The translations under genes were made by a program, and so were the position numbers. From Lachnospiraceae bacterium (GTDB lineage Bacteria > Bacillota > Clostridia > Lachnospirales > Lachnospiraceae): 64,000 bases of DNA. Numbering within the stretch: the stretch's first letter is position 1; every line of letters starts with the position of its first letter. The notes beneath the pieces were generated by a model. The model ran no database searches and was not told the origin of the DNA. It saw only the letters and a program-made list of their open reading frames with translations. Below, in pieces: positions 16,354 to 25,062 of this stretch. Location: contig CAJTGD010000005.1 of NCBI GenBank assembly GCA_910575475.1, positions 62,001 through 126,000 on the forward strand. The letters run 5' to 3'.

Positions 16354-17220
16354 ATGGACACAAAGGATCTGAGATTTTTCCGGCAGGTATACGAGGAACG
16401 GAGCATCCATAAGGCGTCAAAGCTGCTTTTTATCACCCCCCAGGGCTTAAGCAAGATCATCCGCCATCTGGAGGAGGAACTGGGAACCTGCCTGTTTGAA
16501 CGTCTGGCAAACGGGATGGTTCCCACAGAAAGCGGGATCTATCTCTATGAGAACAGCACGCCGCTCCTGGAGCAGTTTGATGAGATCATGATCGGGCTCC
16601 GGCAGATCCAGGACCGGGACCAGAAGCTGAAGATCGGTTTTTCCTGCGGCGTGCTCAATGTGTTTCCGCTTCAAAAGCTGGAGGAGTATCAAAAGCAGTA
16701 CAGCCATATCCGTCTGCAATGGGAGGAGGCGGCGAACCAGGAGATCATCCGGCAGGTCCGGCAGGGAAGCATGGATATCGGATTTGTGATCGGACAGATG
16801 GCAGATCCCAAACTGTGGTCCCGGGAAATGTTCTGCAGGAAAATGAACGTGGTTGTCTACGAGGGGCATCCGTTTTATGAAAGGGAATCTGTTTCTGTGG
16901 AGGAGCTGCGGGACGCACCGCTGATCACCCTGAATGAAGCATACTACAGCTATCACAGCCTTCTGCAGCGCTGCCGGGACTTCGGCTTTACGCCGTGCAT
17001 TGCGGCAAAGACCATGGAAAGCCGGATCATTTACCATTTATGCCGGCAGAGGATTGGGCTGGGGATTGACGCAGATATCCATCAGGACAAGCCGATGCCG
17101 GACGGACTGCGGATGATCGAACTGCGGGATTCGATTCCATGGAAGATTTCCATGATCATCCGGAGCGACCGGACAAAGGAAAAGGCGGTGCGGGGGATGG
17201 CGGAATTATTTGTGGAATAA
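16354..17220 (+). CDS. LysR-family transcriptional regulator
   Basis: 288 residues. The N-terminal LysR helix-turn-helix spans about residues 1-60 (DLRFFRQVYEERSIHKASKLLFITPQGLSKIIRHLEEEL), followed by a periplasmic-binding-fold effector domain with the usual opening KLKIGFSCGVLNVFP. LysR proteins sense a small molecule and activate nearby genes. It lies just upstream of, and in the same direction as, an old yellow enzyme gene; the intergenic DNA carries a direct repeat (17252-17283) that could be its site. It may be co-transcribed with the SWIM gene, but functionally it fits the reductase. Confidence 0.9.
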   Translation: MDTKDLRFFRQVYEERSIHKASKLLFITPQGLSKIIRHLEEELGTCLFERLANGMVPTESGIYLYENSTPLLEQFDEIMIGLRQIQDRDQKLKIGFSCGVLNVFPLQKLEEYQKQYSHIRLQWEEAANQEIIRQVRQGSMDIGFVIGQMADPKLWSREMFCRKMNVVVYEGHPFYERESVSVEELRDAPLITLNEAYYSYHSLLQRCRDFGFTPCIAAKTMESRIIYHLCRQRIGLGIDADIHQDKPMPDGLRMIELRDSIPWKISMIIRSDRTKEKAVRGMAELFVE

Positions 17221-17251
17221 AAATTTCCAACCGTACAGGTGGAAAAATTTT

Positions 17252-17283
17252 GTTGACAGGTGCTCCGATCTGGTTGATAGATG
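17252..17283 (+). promoter_or_regulatory. Candidate promoter/operator with 21-bp-spaced direct repeat
   Basis: GTTGACAGGTG at 17252 recurs as GTTGATAGATG at 17273, exactly two helical turns apart. The first copy contains a perfect -35 box (TTGACA) with GATAGA 17 bases later as a weak -10. Repeats in helical phase upstream of a LysR-controlled gene suit regulator binding. The same DNA can form a weak GTGCTCC/GGGAGCAT hairpin followed by T residues, so partial termination is the alternative. Confidence 0.45.
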
Positions 17284-17344
17284 GGAGCATTTTTCTGTGT
17301 TAATATGAAAAGAAAAAAGCCATTACCACAGGAGGGAGCACATT

Positions 17345-19291
17345 ATGGTCAGAAAATTTCCACATCTTTCCAGCCCGATCACCATCGGCAGAGTCACATT
17401 CCGCAACCGTATGTTTTCTGCGCCCATGGGTGGGACGGATATCACGAATGACGGCTGCATCGGCCCCAAGTCCACCGCGTTTTATGAGCTGAGGGGAAAA
17501 GGCGGCGCAGGCGCTGTGACGGTCAGCGAATGCATGGTCCATCCCAAAACGGACGGGTCACACGCATACCATCTGGATACATCCATTTTAAATTCACTGG
17601 CTTCCGCGGCCTACACGGCGGATGCCATCCGCAGGCACGGCGCCATCCCCAGCATCGAGCTGTCCCATTCCGGCATGTATGCGGGAACCTATATGACGGA
17701 CAAGAGCAGGCAGCATGACATGAACCAGTGGGGGCCCAGCGATACGGTCCGTCCGGACGGCGTCCCGGTGAAGGCGCTGACAAAAGAAATGCTTGCGGAG
17801 ATCACGGCGGCTTACGGCAATGTGGCCGGACTGGCGAAGCGCGCCGGATTCGAGATGCTGATGATCCACGGCGGCCACGGGTGGCTGTTAAACCAGTTCT
17901 TTTCCCCGTATTTTAACAAGCGGACGGACGAATACGGAGGAAGCCTGGAGAACCGCTGCCGCCTGGCCGTTGAGGTGCTCAAGGCAGTAAGGGAAGCTGT
18001 GGGACCGGGATTCCCGATCGAGTTCCGTCTCAGCGGTTCGGAATTATTTGACGGGGGCTATGACCTGGAAGAAGGCGTCCGGATCGCGCAGCAGATTGAG
18101 CCTTATATTGATTTGCTCCATGTGTCTGCGGGTACATACCAGAGAGGCTTCGGCGACACCCACCCATCCATGTTCAAGGAACACGGCTGCAACGTGTACC
18201 TGGCGGCGGAGATCAAAAAGCATGTGTCTGTTCCCGTGGCCACCATCGGCGGACTCAACGACCCGCGGCAGATGGAGAAGATCATTGCCGATGGGAAAGC
18301 AGATATTGTCTACATGGCGCGGGCGCTCCTGGCAGATCCGTTCCTGCCCAGGAAGGTGATGGCAAACAAGGACGAGGACATTGTGAAATGCCTCCGCTGC
18401 TTTACCTGTATGGCGGAGCGGGCGGCAACCTCTACAAGGCGCTGTACCGTGAATCCGATCATCGGGCGTGAACTGGAAGGCTGTGAAGTACCGAAAGCGC
18501 CGGAGTCCAAAAAGGTCGTGGTCGTGGGCGGCGGCCCCGGAGGATTAAAGGCGGCGCATACGGCGGCGCTGCGGGGACATCAGGTGATCCTGATGGAGAA
18601 AGAATCGGAGCTTGGGGGCATTTTGAAGAGTGAGCAGGCCCTGCCCTTTAAGCGGGAAATGTATGAGCTTTCGTTGACATTTGCAAAGCAATGCCGGGAG
18701 GCAGGGGTGGAGATCCGGCTGAATACGGAGGCCACAAAGGAGTTGGTAGAAAGCGAGTCTCCGGACGCAGTCATCATCGCCGCAGGTTCCAGGCCGCTGG
18801 TGCTCACAATCCCGGGAATCGACAGGGAAAATGTGACCATCGTAAACAACTACTATCTGGAAAAGGAAAAAGTGGGCGATGAAGTCGTGGTGCTGGGCGG
18901 CGGACTGGCAGGCTGCGAAGCGGCCATCCACCTGGCCCAGGAAGGAAAGAAGGTCACCATCGTGGAGATGCGGGACGAGCTGGCTCCGGATGCCAATGTA
19001 AGGCATCGCCCGCTTTTGCTGAAGCAGATCGAAGGTCTTGCAGAGGTGCGCGCCGGACTGAAAGGAATGGAAGTGACAGCCCAGGGCGTGGTCTGTGAGG
19101 ACCGGGAAGGACAGCAGCATCTGGTGAAAGGGAGCTCTGTCATTTGCGCGCTGGGGCAGAGGGCGCGGACGGATGTGGCGGAAGCGCTCAGGGATACCGC
19201 GCCTTATGTGGCGGTGATTGGAGACTGCGCGAAGGTGTCCACCATTACCAATGCGGTTTATCAGGGGTATCATGCGGCGCTGGATATCTGA
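17345..19291 (+). CDS. FMN/4Fe-4S/FAD ene-reductase (old yellow enzyme, BaiCD/BaiH-like), copy 1
   Basis: A 648-residue NADH:flavin oxidoreductase with the 2,4-dienoyl-CoA reductase architecture. Residues 1-340 are the FMN TIM barrel with the active-site segment HGGHGWLLNQFFSP (about 175-188) and RTDEYGG. Cysteines 349, 352, 355 and 367 bind a 4Fe-4S cluster. The C-terminal part binds FAD and NAD(P)H (VVVVGGGPGGLKAA, about 383-396, and a second VVVLGGGLAGCEAA). Such enzymes reduce carbon-carbon double bonds conjugated to a carbonyl; known gut examples act on bile acids, steroids, cinnamates, flavonoids and bilirubin. The substrate is not predictable from sequence. It follows the LysR gene and precedes a truncated regulator homologous to the AraC next to copy 2. 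Confidence 0.9.
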   Translation: MVRKFPHLSSPITIGRVTFRNRMFSAPMGGTDITNDGCIGPKSTAFYELRGKGGAGAVTVSECMVHPKTDGSHAYHLDTSILNSLASAAYTADAIRRHGAIPSIELSHSGMYAGTYMTDKSRQHDMNQWGPSDTVRPDGVPVKALTKEMLAEITAAYGNVAGLAKRAGFEMLMIHGGHGWLLNQFFSPYFNKRTDEYGGSLENRCRLAVEVLKAVREAVGPGFPIEFRLSGSELFDGGYDLEEGVRIAQQIEPYIDLLHVSAGTYQRGFGDTHPSMFKEHGCNVYLAAEIKKHVSVPVATIGGLNDPRQMEKIIADGKADIVYMARALLADPFLPRKVMANKDEDIVKCLRCFTCMAERAATSTRRCTVNPIIGRELEGCEVPKAPESKKVVVVGGGPGGLKAAHTAALRGHQVILMEKESELGGILKSEQALPFKREMYELSLTFAKQCREAGVEIRLNTEATKELVESESPDAVIIAAGSRPLVLTIPGIDRENVTIVNNYYLEKEKVGDEVVVLGGGLAGCEAAIHLAQEGKKVTIVEMRDELAPDANVRHRPLLLKQIEGLAEVRAGLKGMEVTAQGVVCEDREGQQHLVKGSSVICALGQRARTDVAEALRDTAPYVAVIGDCAKVSTITNAVYQGYHAALDI

Positions 19292-19434
19292 TCATCATCG
19301 GATACAGGAAATAACATTTTTCATAACGATGTGGGATGAAAGATATTCTTGTATTATTGCATTAAATATAACAGGCAGAGTTATGCGAAGTCTGCTGAGA
19401 GAAGGCTCGTTCCAGCTAAAAAAGGGAGGAAGGC

Positions 19435-20589
19435 ATGGATACGTTTCTATTAAAAAATCTGTCCGATCTGCTTCAAACGGGCATTTTTTATGTGGAAAAA
19501 AGTGGATTGGATGACAGCTGGAAAACAGATGAAATGAACCCCTTATGTCAGGACGACGCTTTACCGGACATGCTGACCCACGCAGCCGACAGGCAGGAGG
19601 CCTCCTACCTGTTCCAGGATGAGTTCCAGGTGTATTTCGGCTGTGTGGCGGCGGAGAACGGGCACTGTCTGATCGGCCCCATGAGCGTAGATTTTTTCGA
19701 CAGGCTCAAACGCCACAGGTTCTGCAGGCACTACGGGATCCCGGAGCACGCGGAAAAGAACCTGCGCCGGTTTACGCTTATGGAGGTGCTGCAGATCATG
19801 TGCATTGCGGCAAAAATCGTGACCGGCAGAGAGTACACGGATCAGGAGGCTGTGGATGCCAATCGTATGGCTGTGGTGACGAAGGAGCAGGAGGTAAAGG
19901 ATCAGATCCGATTTCATATCCAATCCGAGGAAGAGGACATTTTTCGGCACTTTTATCAGGAAGAGCGGGAGATCCTGGATATGGTGAGGGTGGGAAATGT
20001 GACGGAAGCTGTGCGTCTGACGAAGAAGATCGATGTGGAAATTGGCCAGATGGGCCGGTCGGAGCTGGCACATTTGCGGAATCTTCTGACCGTCGGGATC
20101 TCATTGCGCGCTAGGGCTGCGATCGAAGGCGGGGTGAGCCCTTATGCCGCGTATCGCATCAGCGGATTCTATACCAATAAAGGTGCGGAGTGTACAGACA
20201 CCACGCAGATTCTGGTATATCGGAATCATGCGGTGGAGGAGCTGACGAATCAGGTAAGAACGATTTACGATGAAGCATGGAGTGACTGCGACCACAATTA
20301 TGTATATAAGCAGGACGAGAATAAGAGCCATACGGCATTGGAACAGATGTCATTTCTTTTATGTCAGCTTACGAATTTTTCCAATGATTTTGGGGAATGC
20401 ATGAGGGATATATTTGAAAATGAAGCAATGGAAGAGACAGATCAAAACCAATGGATCGCATCAGAAGAGATTTATGATGTGATGGAAGATTCTTTAATTC
20501 GAATAAAGGATATCTATACTCAAATGGAAGCGTTTCAAAATAGATTAGTAAAAGAAAGCGCAGGTGGGAAACATGGCTCTGAGGTGTAG
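19435..20589 (+). CDS. AraC-type sensor domain without its DNA-binding domain, joined to a foreign C-terminus
   Basis: 384 residues. Residues 1 to about 280 match the N-terminal sensor part of the AraC regulator encoded at 21455-22717, most clearly in EILDMVRVGNVTEAVRL, RAAIEGGVSPYAAYRIS and YRNHAVEEL. After about residue 285 the similarity stops and no AraC helix-turn-helix follows. A different helical tail (about 300-384) is present whose base composition is clearly more AT-rich, like the next two genes. The most likely history is insertion of a small AT-rich element into a regulator that once paired with the upstream reductase. The product could be a decoy sensor or simply inactive. The start has a GGGAGGAAGG site. 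Confidence 0.7.
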   Translation: MDTFLLKNLSDLLQTGIFYVEKSGLDDSWKTDEMNPLCQDDALPDMLTHAADRQEASYLFQDEFQVYFGCVAAENGHCLIGPMSVDFFDRLKRHRFCRHYGIPEHAEKNLRRFTLMEVLQIMCIAAKIVTGREYTDQEAVDANRMAVVTKEQEVKDQIRFHIQSEEEDIFRHFYQEEREILDMVRVGNVTEAVRLTKKIDVEIGQMGRSELAHLRNLLTVGISLRARAAIEGGVSPYAAYRISGFYTNKGAECTDTTQILVYRNHAVEELTNQVRTIYDEAWSDCDHNYVYKQDENKSHTALEQMSFLLCQLTNFSNDFGECMRDIFENEAMEETDQNQWIASEEIYDVMEDSLIRIKDIYTQMEAFQNRLVKESAGGKHGSEV

Positions 20590-20797
20590 TGAAAAAGCAA
20601 AATTGAATAGCGAGAGATTGATCCAACAGTTGCAAAGCGGAGAATTCAAGAAGAACTGCAGACCGAATCATGCGCCTGATTTTTCGGGTGGAGCTGAGGA
20701 GCTTTACAGATACAGATTTAACAAATATCTGGGATCCTGCAGTTGTTTTCTGATGGATAAGCGGTTAAAAGACAGAGGAACACTATATCATGGTTGA
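20573..20797 (+). CDS. Small hypothetical protein in AT-rich insertion
   Basis: About 74 residues, basic and Cys-containing (NCRPNHAP, GSCSCFLMDKRL), with no recognised domain. It overlaps the previous gene by 17 bases and the next by 8, suggesting coupled translation of three ORFs. Base composition is lower in GC than the flanking catabolic genes. The start is uncertain (ATG 20573 or GTG 20564), and there is no strong ribosome site. Confidence 0.45.
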   Translation: MALRCSEKAKLNSERLIQQLQSGEFKKNCRPNHAPDFSGGAEELYRYRFNKYLGSCSCFLMDKRLKDRGTLYHG

Positions 20798-21329
20798 ATT
20801 TGTGGAAGATATTCAAAAATCAGGATATCAATATCTTGTAGAAAAATTTGGAAAAGAGAAAATAAAAAAAAGATATCAATGGCTTTATAATCAGATGCTG
20901 GATTTTATTGAAGCAAAAGACCTGGAAGAAAAGGTCCTTATTTCAGATGATATTCTGTGCTATGTGATCGTAGATTATTTTGTGGATATTGACCGCTTAA
21001 AGGAATTTCAGGAAATCGAGAAAACACAGCCGTCCAAGATTTACGCTTATACAGTATTCTGGCTGCTCAGACATAAGCCGATGCAGATCACTATAATGGA
21101 GAATGCGCCGGAATTGACCTTTGTGAACGAAGAATTTGCTTCGTATCTCATAAGAGAGCTGCTGTTTTCAGAACCGGATGCTGCTCCGATCATGGAGAAT
21201 CAAAGGGAGAAAGTGGACAATTTTGTAGATACGATGCTGTACTACTTTCAATACCGTGATTTTTCAGCAAAAAATATTGAATTGATGATCCTGGCATTTG
21301 AGGCAGGAAGAGGATATCATATTCTGTAG
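20790..21329 (+). CDS. Hypothetical protein in AT-rich insertion
   Basis: 179 residues, mostly helical and acidic, with aromatic-rich patches (KKRYQWLYNQMLDFIEAK, YAYTVFWLLRHKPM). No signal peptide, no membrane segment and no family recognised. GC is clearly lower than in the flanking reductase genes, which argues for recent transfer. It is the third ORF of an overlapping set and ends just before a strong hairpin. The layout of small overlapping ORFs resembles an accessory or toxin-immunity cassette, but nothing in the sequence proves that. Confidence 0.55.
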   Translation: MVEFVEDIQKSGYQYLVEKFGKEKIKKRYQWLYNQMLDFIEAKDLEEKVLISDDILCYVIVDYFVDIDRLKEFQEIEKTQPSKIYAYTVFWLLRHKPMQITIMENAPELTFVNEEFASYLIRELLFSEPDAAPIMENQREKVDNFVDTMLYYFQYRDFSAKNIELMILAFEAGRGYHIL

Positions 21330-21366
21330 ATTATAGAAAGAGTCATTGATTTTCATTGTATAGTTT

Positions 21367-21423
21367 AGGAGCTGCAGAAAAATAACTGATGCAGAATGCG
21401 CAGGATATTTTTCTGCAGCTCCT
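21367..21423. terminator. Bidirectional terminator between convergent genes
   Basis: Perfect 17-bp stem AGGAGCTGCAGAAAAAT/ATTTTTCTGCAGCTCCT with a 23-base loop, between the AT-rich cassette (+) and the AraC gene (-). Its left arm and loop (21378-21406) are 27/29 identical to 15519-15547. Confidence 0.8.
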
Positions 21424-21454
21424 TACTGTCAGGTTCTGATCACTGTCGATGCAG

Positions 21455-22717
21455 TCAGCAAAAGCTGCTGTTCTGATATTTTTCCCTATACTGTCCGGGA
21501 GACATTCCCATATACTTCTTAAAGGTATTGCCAAAATAACTCTGAGACGGAAATCCAACATAATCTCCGATCCCGGCAATGGATTCGTTCGAGTATTTTA
21601 AGAGGTTTGCCGCCCGCTCCACGCGGAACCGGGCAATGTATTCCTGCAGCCTGACCTTCATTTCTCTGGAAAAAATCCTGGAAAGATAAGTGGGACTGAT
21701 ATGGAGGTCGGCCGCGATATCCTCCAGAAGGATCTTTTCCCGGTAATGCTGATAGATATATTCGCAGCATTGCTGGACATAGGAGCTGCATTTCCTGTGT
21801 TCCCTCTGCGCCGCCACCCGTTCGCAAAAATCCCGAACCGCCTGATTGCGGCAGGCGATGAGCGCCGGCACATCCATGCACGCGTCGCTTTTCTGCAAAT
21901 AGTAATCACTGAGCTTATAGGCTTCTCCGGGAGAGGCCCCTCCGTCAATGGCGGCCCTGGAAGCAAGCGCGACGGCAACCGTCATAAGCTTTCTCCACTG
22001 CATGATCTGGTTCTGAGACATCCGGCCAAGCTGCTGGTCGAGACGCATATTCAGATGTAGCGCCTCCTCTGCGTTGCCTTCCCGGACATAATTCAGCAAT
22101 GCCTGCTCTTCGGAATATGTGTGATGGGCACTTTCTTCCTCCTCCTGCTCCAGAGAAAACTGGATCTGATCTGCGGGCAGACCGGCGCTGATCCCGGCGT
22201 CCAGATGATTTTCACGGATGATCTCTTCCTCGTCTGTCCGTTTGCCGAGCACCATGGCCGCAATCTGGATCATGCTGAGGAACCGTGCGAAAGAAAGTAC
22301 GGGCGGATGTTTTTCCGTGACGGAACTGTTGGCGTAAGTACGGTAATACTGATGCAGTCCCAGTGCATCCATCGAGTGCAGTGCCGCGGGCCCGATCAAA
22401 AACCATGCCGGCGATCCGGTATCTTTTTGTTCCTCTTCTGTCAAAACACGGTGGAACCCTGCTTCCGAATCATAGACGGAATCGTCGTCCCAAAGGATGG
22501 CAGAGAAAAGTACGTCATGTGCATCCCGGATCAGGGCAGGAAGCTGGGGGCGTTTCGTCGTCATATCGATCAGCCGTTCTCTCAGATCCGCATTTTCCCG
22601 AAGCGGATTAAATCCCGTGTGAGTACGCAGATCCCAATACTGTCCATGTGAGTAGCAGGTAATCTCCACACGTCCCAGTTCACTGAGCTTATCCAGAAAA
22701 AATTCAAAGTTCCGCAT
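21455..22717 (-). CDS. AraC-family transcriptional regulator
   Basis: 420 residues. The C-terminal 100 residues are an AraC/XylS double helix-turn-helix (ILLEDIAADLHISPTYLSRIF, then SIAGIGDYVGFPSQSYFGNTFKKYMGMSPGQYR). The N-terminal 300 residues form a sensor shared with the truncated protein at 19435 (LNYVREGNAEEALHL, ASRAAIDGGASPGEAYKLS). It is divergent from reductase copy 2 across a 191-base gap, so it probably senses the pathway substrate and activates that operon. GCAGAGGAGGG before the ATG supports the start. Confidence 0.9.
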   Translation of the reverse strand: MRNFEFFLDKLSELGRVEITCYSHGQYWDLRTHTGFNPLRENADLRERLIDMTTKRPQLPALIRDAHDVLFSAILWDDDSVYDSEAGFHRVLTEEEQKDTGSPAWFLIGPAALHSMDALGLHQYYRTYANSSVTEKHPPVLSFARFLSMIQIAAMVLGKRTDEEEIIRENHLDAGISAGLPADQIQFSLEQEEEESAHHTYSEEQALLNYVREGNAEEALHLNMRLDQQLGRMSQNQIMQWRKLMTVAVALASRAAIDGGASPGEAYKLSDYYLQKSDACMDVPALIACRNQAVRDFCERVAAQREHRKCSSYVQQCCEYIYQHYREKILLEDIAADLHISPTYLSRIFSREMKVRLQEYIARFRVERAANLLKYSNESIAGIGDYVGFPSQSYFGNTFKKYMGMSPGQYREKYQNSSFC

Positions 22718-22908
22718 TGCATGCCCTCCTCTGCTGCATCAAAAATAAGGCAGGTTATTTCGCTGTTTATTCGGTAGTATAAATTTTTGTATAGAACTTG
22801 TCAACATTTTGTAAAGAAAGACAAGATAAAAATATGGTTTGAAAAGGCTGCGTGGTATAGTTCAAGTATCAGGAAATGAAATAAGATACTGCAAAAGGAG
22901 ACAGAAGC
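22718..22908. promoter_or_regulatory. Divergent control region, AraC / reductase copy 2
   Basis: 191 AT-rich bases between divergent genes. On the plus strand an extended -10 (TG at 22853, TATAGT 22856-22861) lacks a good -35 box, which is typical of activator-dependent promoters and fits AraC control. No riboswitch or small ORF was recognised. Confidence 0.4.
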
Positions 22909-24948
22909 ATGAAGATCCACACACCATTTACACATCTGTTTACACCGCTGACAGTCGGCAATGTCCGTCTGCGGAACCGGGTGATCGCGGCGCCGATCAC
23001 AAGCTACGCGCACGAACCGTCTCCGGCGGACAAGTTTGAATCCATAGCGGCAAAGGCCCGGGGCGGCGCGGGCCTGATCATTATCGGAAGTGTCGCGGTC
23101 AACGACGAGGAAGCGCTGATCTACTATGAGTCCAGCTCTTTGTTCGGCCATGAAAAGAAGATTTTTGAAGAGATGGTCAGCATGATCCACCAATACGGCG
23201 CAAAGGCGTCTGTTGAGCTGTTTCATGCCGGCATGTTCGCGGACTGCCGGGGAACAGGAGAGACGCCCATCGGGCCGTGCGCCATGGAGCGATCTTTTAC
23301 GGAGTACGCGGGCTATGAGCGGATCGAACCGGATGTTGTGGACACCACACATGTCCTCGGCATGGATGAGGCGATGATGCAGAAGGTCTGTGACCAATAT
23401 GCCGCATCCGCGAGGGAGGCGGTCCGTATGGGCTTTGATATGGTCATGCTCCATTTCGGCCACGGCTGGCTGGTGGACGAATTCCTGAGTCCGTTTTTCA
23501 ATCATCGTACAGATGAATACGGCGGAAGCTTTGAGAACCGTATCCGTTTTCCAATCCGAGTGGTGGAGGCGGTCCGGAAGGCTGTAGGCCCTCAATATCC
23601 TGTGGATGTCCGAATCGGCGCAAGCGAGAGAGTCCGGGAGGGAGTTTCACTGGAGGACATTGCCGAATTTTTGGTTCGGATTGAGGATCAGATCCATATG
23701 GTGCACGTTTCCTCGGGGCTGGATAAGCTTGTGGGGGCCACCAGTTATATAGAAGCACCCTGCATTCATCCGCATGGCCTCAATGTCCCCTATGCAGAAT
23801 ACATAAAGTCAAAGCTGGACCATATTCCGGTGGCGGTGGTGGGAAGCATTACCACGCCGAAGGAGGCAGAGATGATCCTGGAAGAGGGGAAAGCGGACGC
23901 GGTCGCACTGGGAAGGCCGCTGGTGGCGGATCCGGACTGGGTCAATAAAGCAAGGGACGGCCATCCGGAGGATATCTGTACCTGCATCCGCTGTGTTTCC
24001 TGCTATGGAGTGGCCACAGGAGGCTGCTCCCAGGGCTGCGCCGTGAACCCAAGGTACGAGAGGGAGCTGCGTCTGAGTGCGGAGGAAGCGCTGATCAAAA
24101 GAAAAAAACAGGAGATGGAGGCTCTCTATCAGGACCATTCTTATACGGAGCCGAAAAAGGTGGTTGTGATCGGAGGAGGTCCGGCAGGAATGAACGCGGC
24201 CATTGCGGCTTCTGACCAGGGGCATCATGTGATCTTGATGGAAAAGGAAGCGGCTTTGGGCGGCTTGCTGCGAATTTCGGATACAGATGCCGCAAAGGTG
24301 GATATGTACAATTATAAGGAATATCTGGCTGCCCAGGTGATGAAGCGTCCCATCGAGATAAGGCTGAACTGTGAAGCAGACCCGGAGATGGTGCAAAAAG
24401 AGGAACCGGACGAGATCATTGCGGCGGTCGGTTCCAGTCCAAGGATGCTGAGAATCCCGGGGGCTGACAGAGAGAATGTATTTGATATCGTGACCGCGCA
24501 CAAGGTTCGGCTGGGACATCGGGTGGCAGTCATAGGGGCAGGGCCTTCCGGCTGTGAGCTGGCTTTGAGCCTGCTGCGGGAAGGACATGAGGTTGCGCTT
24601 TTGGAGATTGCGGACAGGATTGCCGGGGCGGCGAATCTGCTGTACCGCGGTGCGCTGCAGGAGCAGTTCGCGCTGCAGGATCAGCTGACCATCCGCACCC
24701 GGGTATCCTGCGATGCGATCGAAGAGGATGGGGTTGTGATCCATCCTCTGGATAAGGAGGACGGGGCGTCTCCGGAAAAGATTCCCGCCGACAGTGTGGT
24801 CTACTGCGTAGGCCTGATCCCCAGAAGGGAGCTGGCGGAGTCCTTTGCGGAGCTGGCCTACGATGTGCGGATGATCGGGGACTGCATCGGCGCGCGGCGG
24901 ATCAACGAGGCAGCCCATGAGGGATATTTTGCCGGGCATTTTATCTGA
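22909..24948 (+). CDS. FMN/4Fe-4S/FAD ene-reductase (old yellow enzyme, BaiCD/BaiH-like), copy 2
   Basis: 679 residues, the same architecture as copy 1 but clearly diverged. The FMN barrel has active-site segment HFGHGWLVDEFLSP (about 182-195) and RTDEYGG. Cysteines 357/359, 362, 365 and 377 supply the iron-sulfur cluster. The Rossmann domains open with VVVIGGGPAGMNAA and VAVIGAGPSGCELA. It is predicted to reduce an enone or enoate double bond using NAD(P)H. It begins an apparent operon with a GPH symporter, an esterase and a GH78 enzyme, which ties its substrate to the aglycone or ester released by those enzymes. The linker before the Rossmann domain (KRKKQEMEALYQD) is longer than in copy 1. 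Confidence 0.9.
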   Translation: MKIHTPFTHLFTPLTVGNVRLRNRVIAAPITSYAHEPSPADKFESIAAKARGGAGLIIIGSVAVNDEEALIYYESSSLFGHEKKIFEEMVSMIHQYGAKASVELFHAGMFADCRGTGETPIGPCAMERSFTEYAGYERIEPDVVDTTHVLGMDEAMMQKVCDQYAASAREAVRMGFDMVMLHFGHGWLVDEFLSPFFNHRTDEYGGSFENRIRFPIRVVEAVRKAVGPQYPVDVRIGASERVREGVSLEDIAEFLVRIEDQIHMVHVSSGLDKLVGATSYIEAPCIHPHGLNVPYAEYIKSKLDHIPVAVVGSITTPKEAEMILEEGKADAVALGRPLVADPDWVNKARDGHPEDICTCIRCVSCYGVATGGCSQGCAVNPRYERELRLSAEEALIKRKKQEMEALYQDHSYTEPKKVVVIGGGPAGMNAAIAASDQGHHVILMEKEAALGGLLRISDTDAAKVDMYNYKEYLAAQVMKRPIEIRLNCEADPEMVQKEEPDEIIAAVGSSPRMLRIPGADRENVFDIVTAHKVRLGHRVAVIGAGPSGCELALSLLREGHEVALLEIADRIAGAANLLYRGALQEQFALQDQLTIRTRVSCDAIEEDGVVIHPLDKEDGASPEKIPADSVVYCVGLIPRRELAESFAELAYDVRMIGDCIGARRINEAAHEGYFAGHFI

Positions 24949-25062
24949 ACTGCAGAAAAAGGATAAGATAACGACAGGAAAGACAGGAAAAAGACAAGGT
25001 GCACGGAGGATGCATGTTATATTGAATATACAGAAATTCAAAGAGAGAAAGAGAGGGCTGCA

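Noticed and set aside
17345..24948. Bile-acid 7-alpha-dehydroxylation (bai) operon
   Set aside because: Only the ene-reductase family is shared; no baiB, baiE, baiF, baiG or baiA2-like genes are present.
23809..25041. Minus-strand ORF of 410 codons
   Set aside because: Antisense of reductase copy 2 with the Fe-S and Rossmann motifs on the opposite strand.
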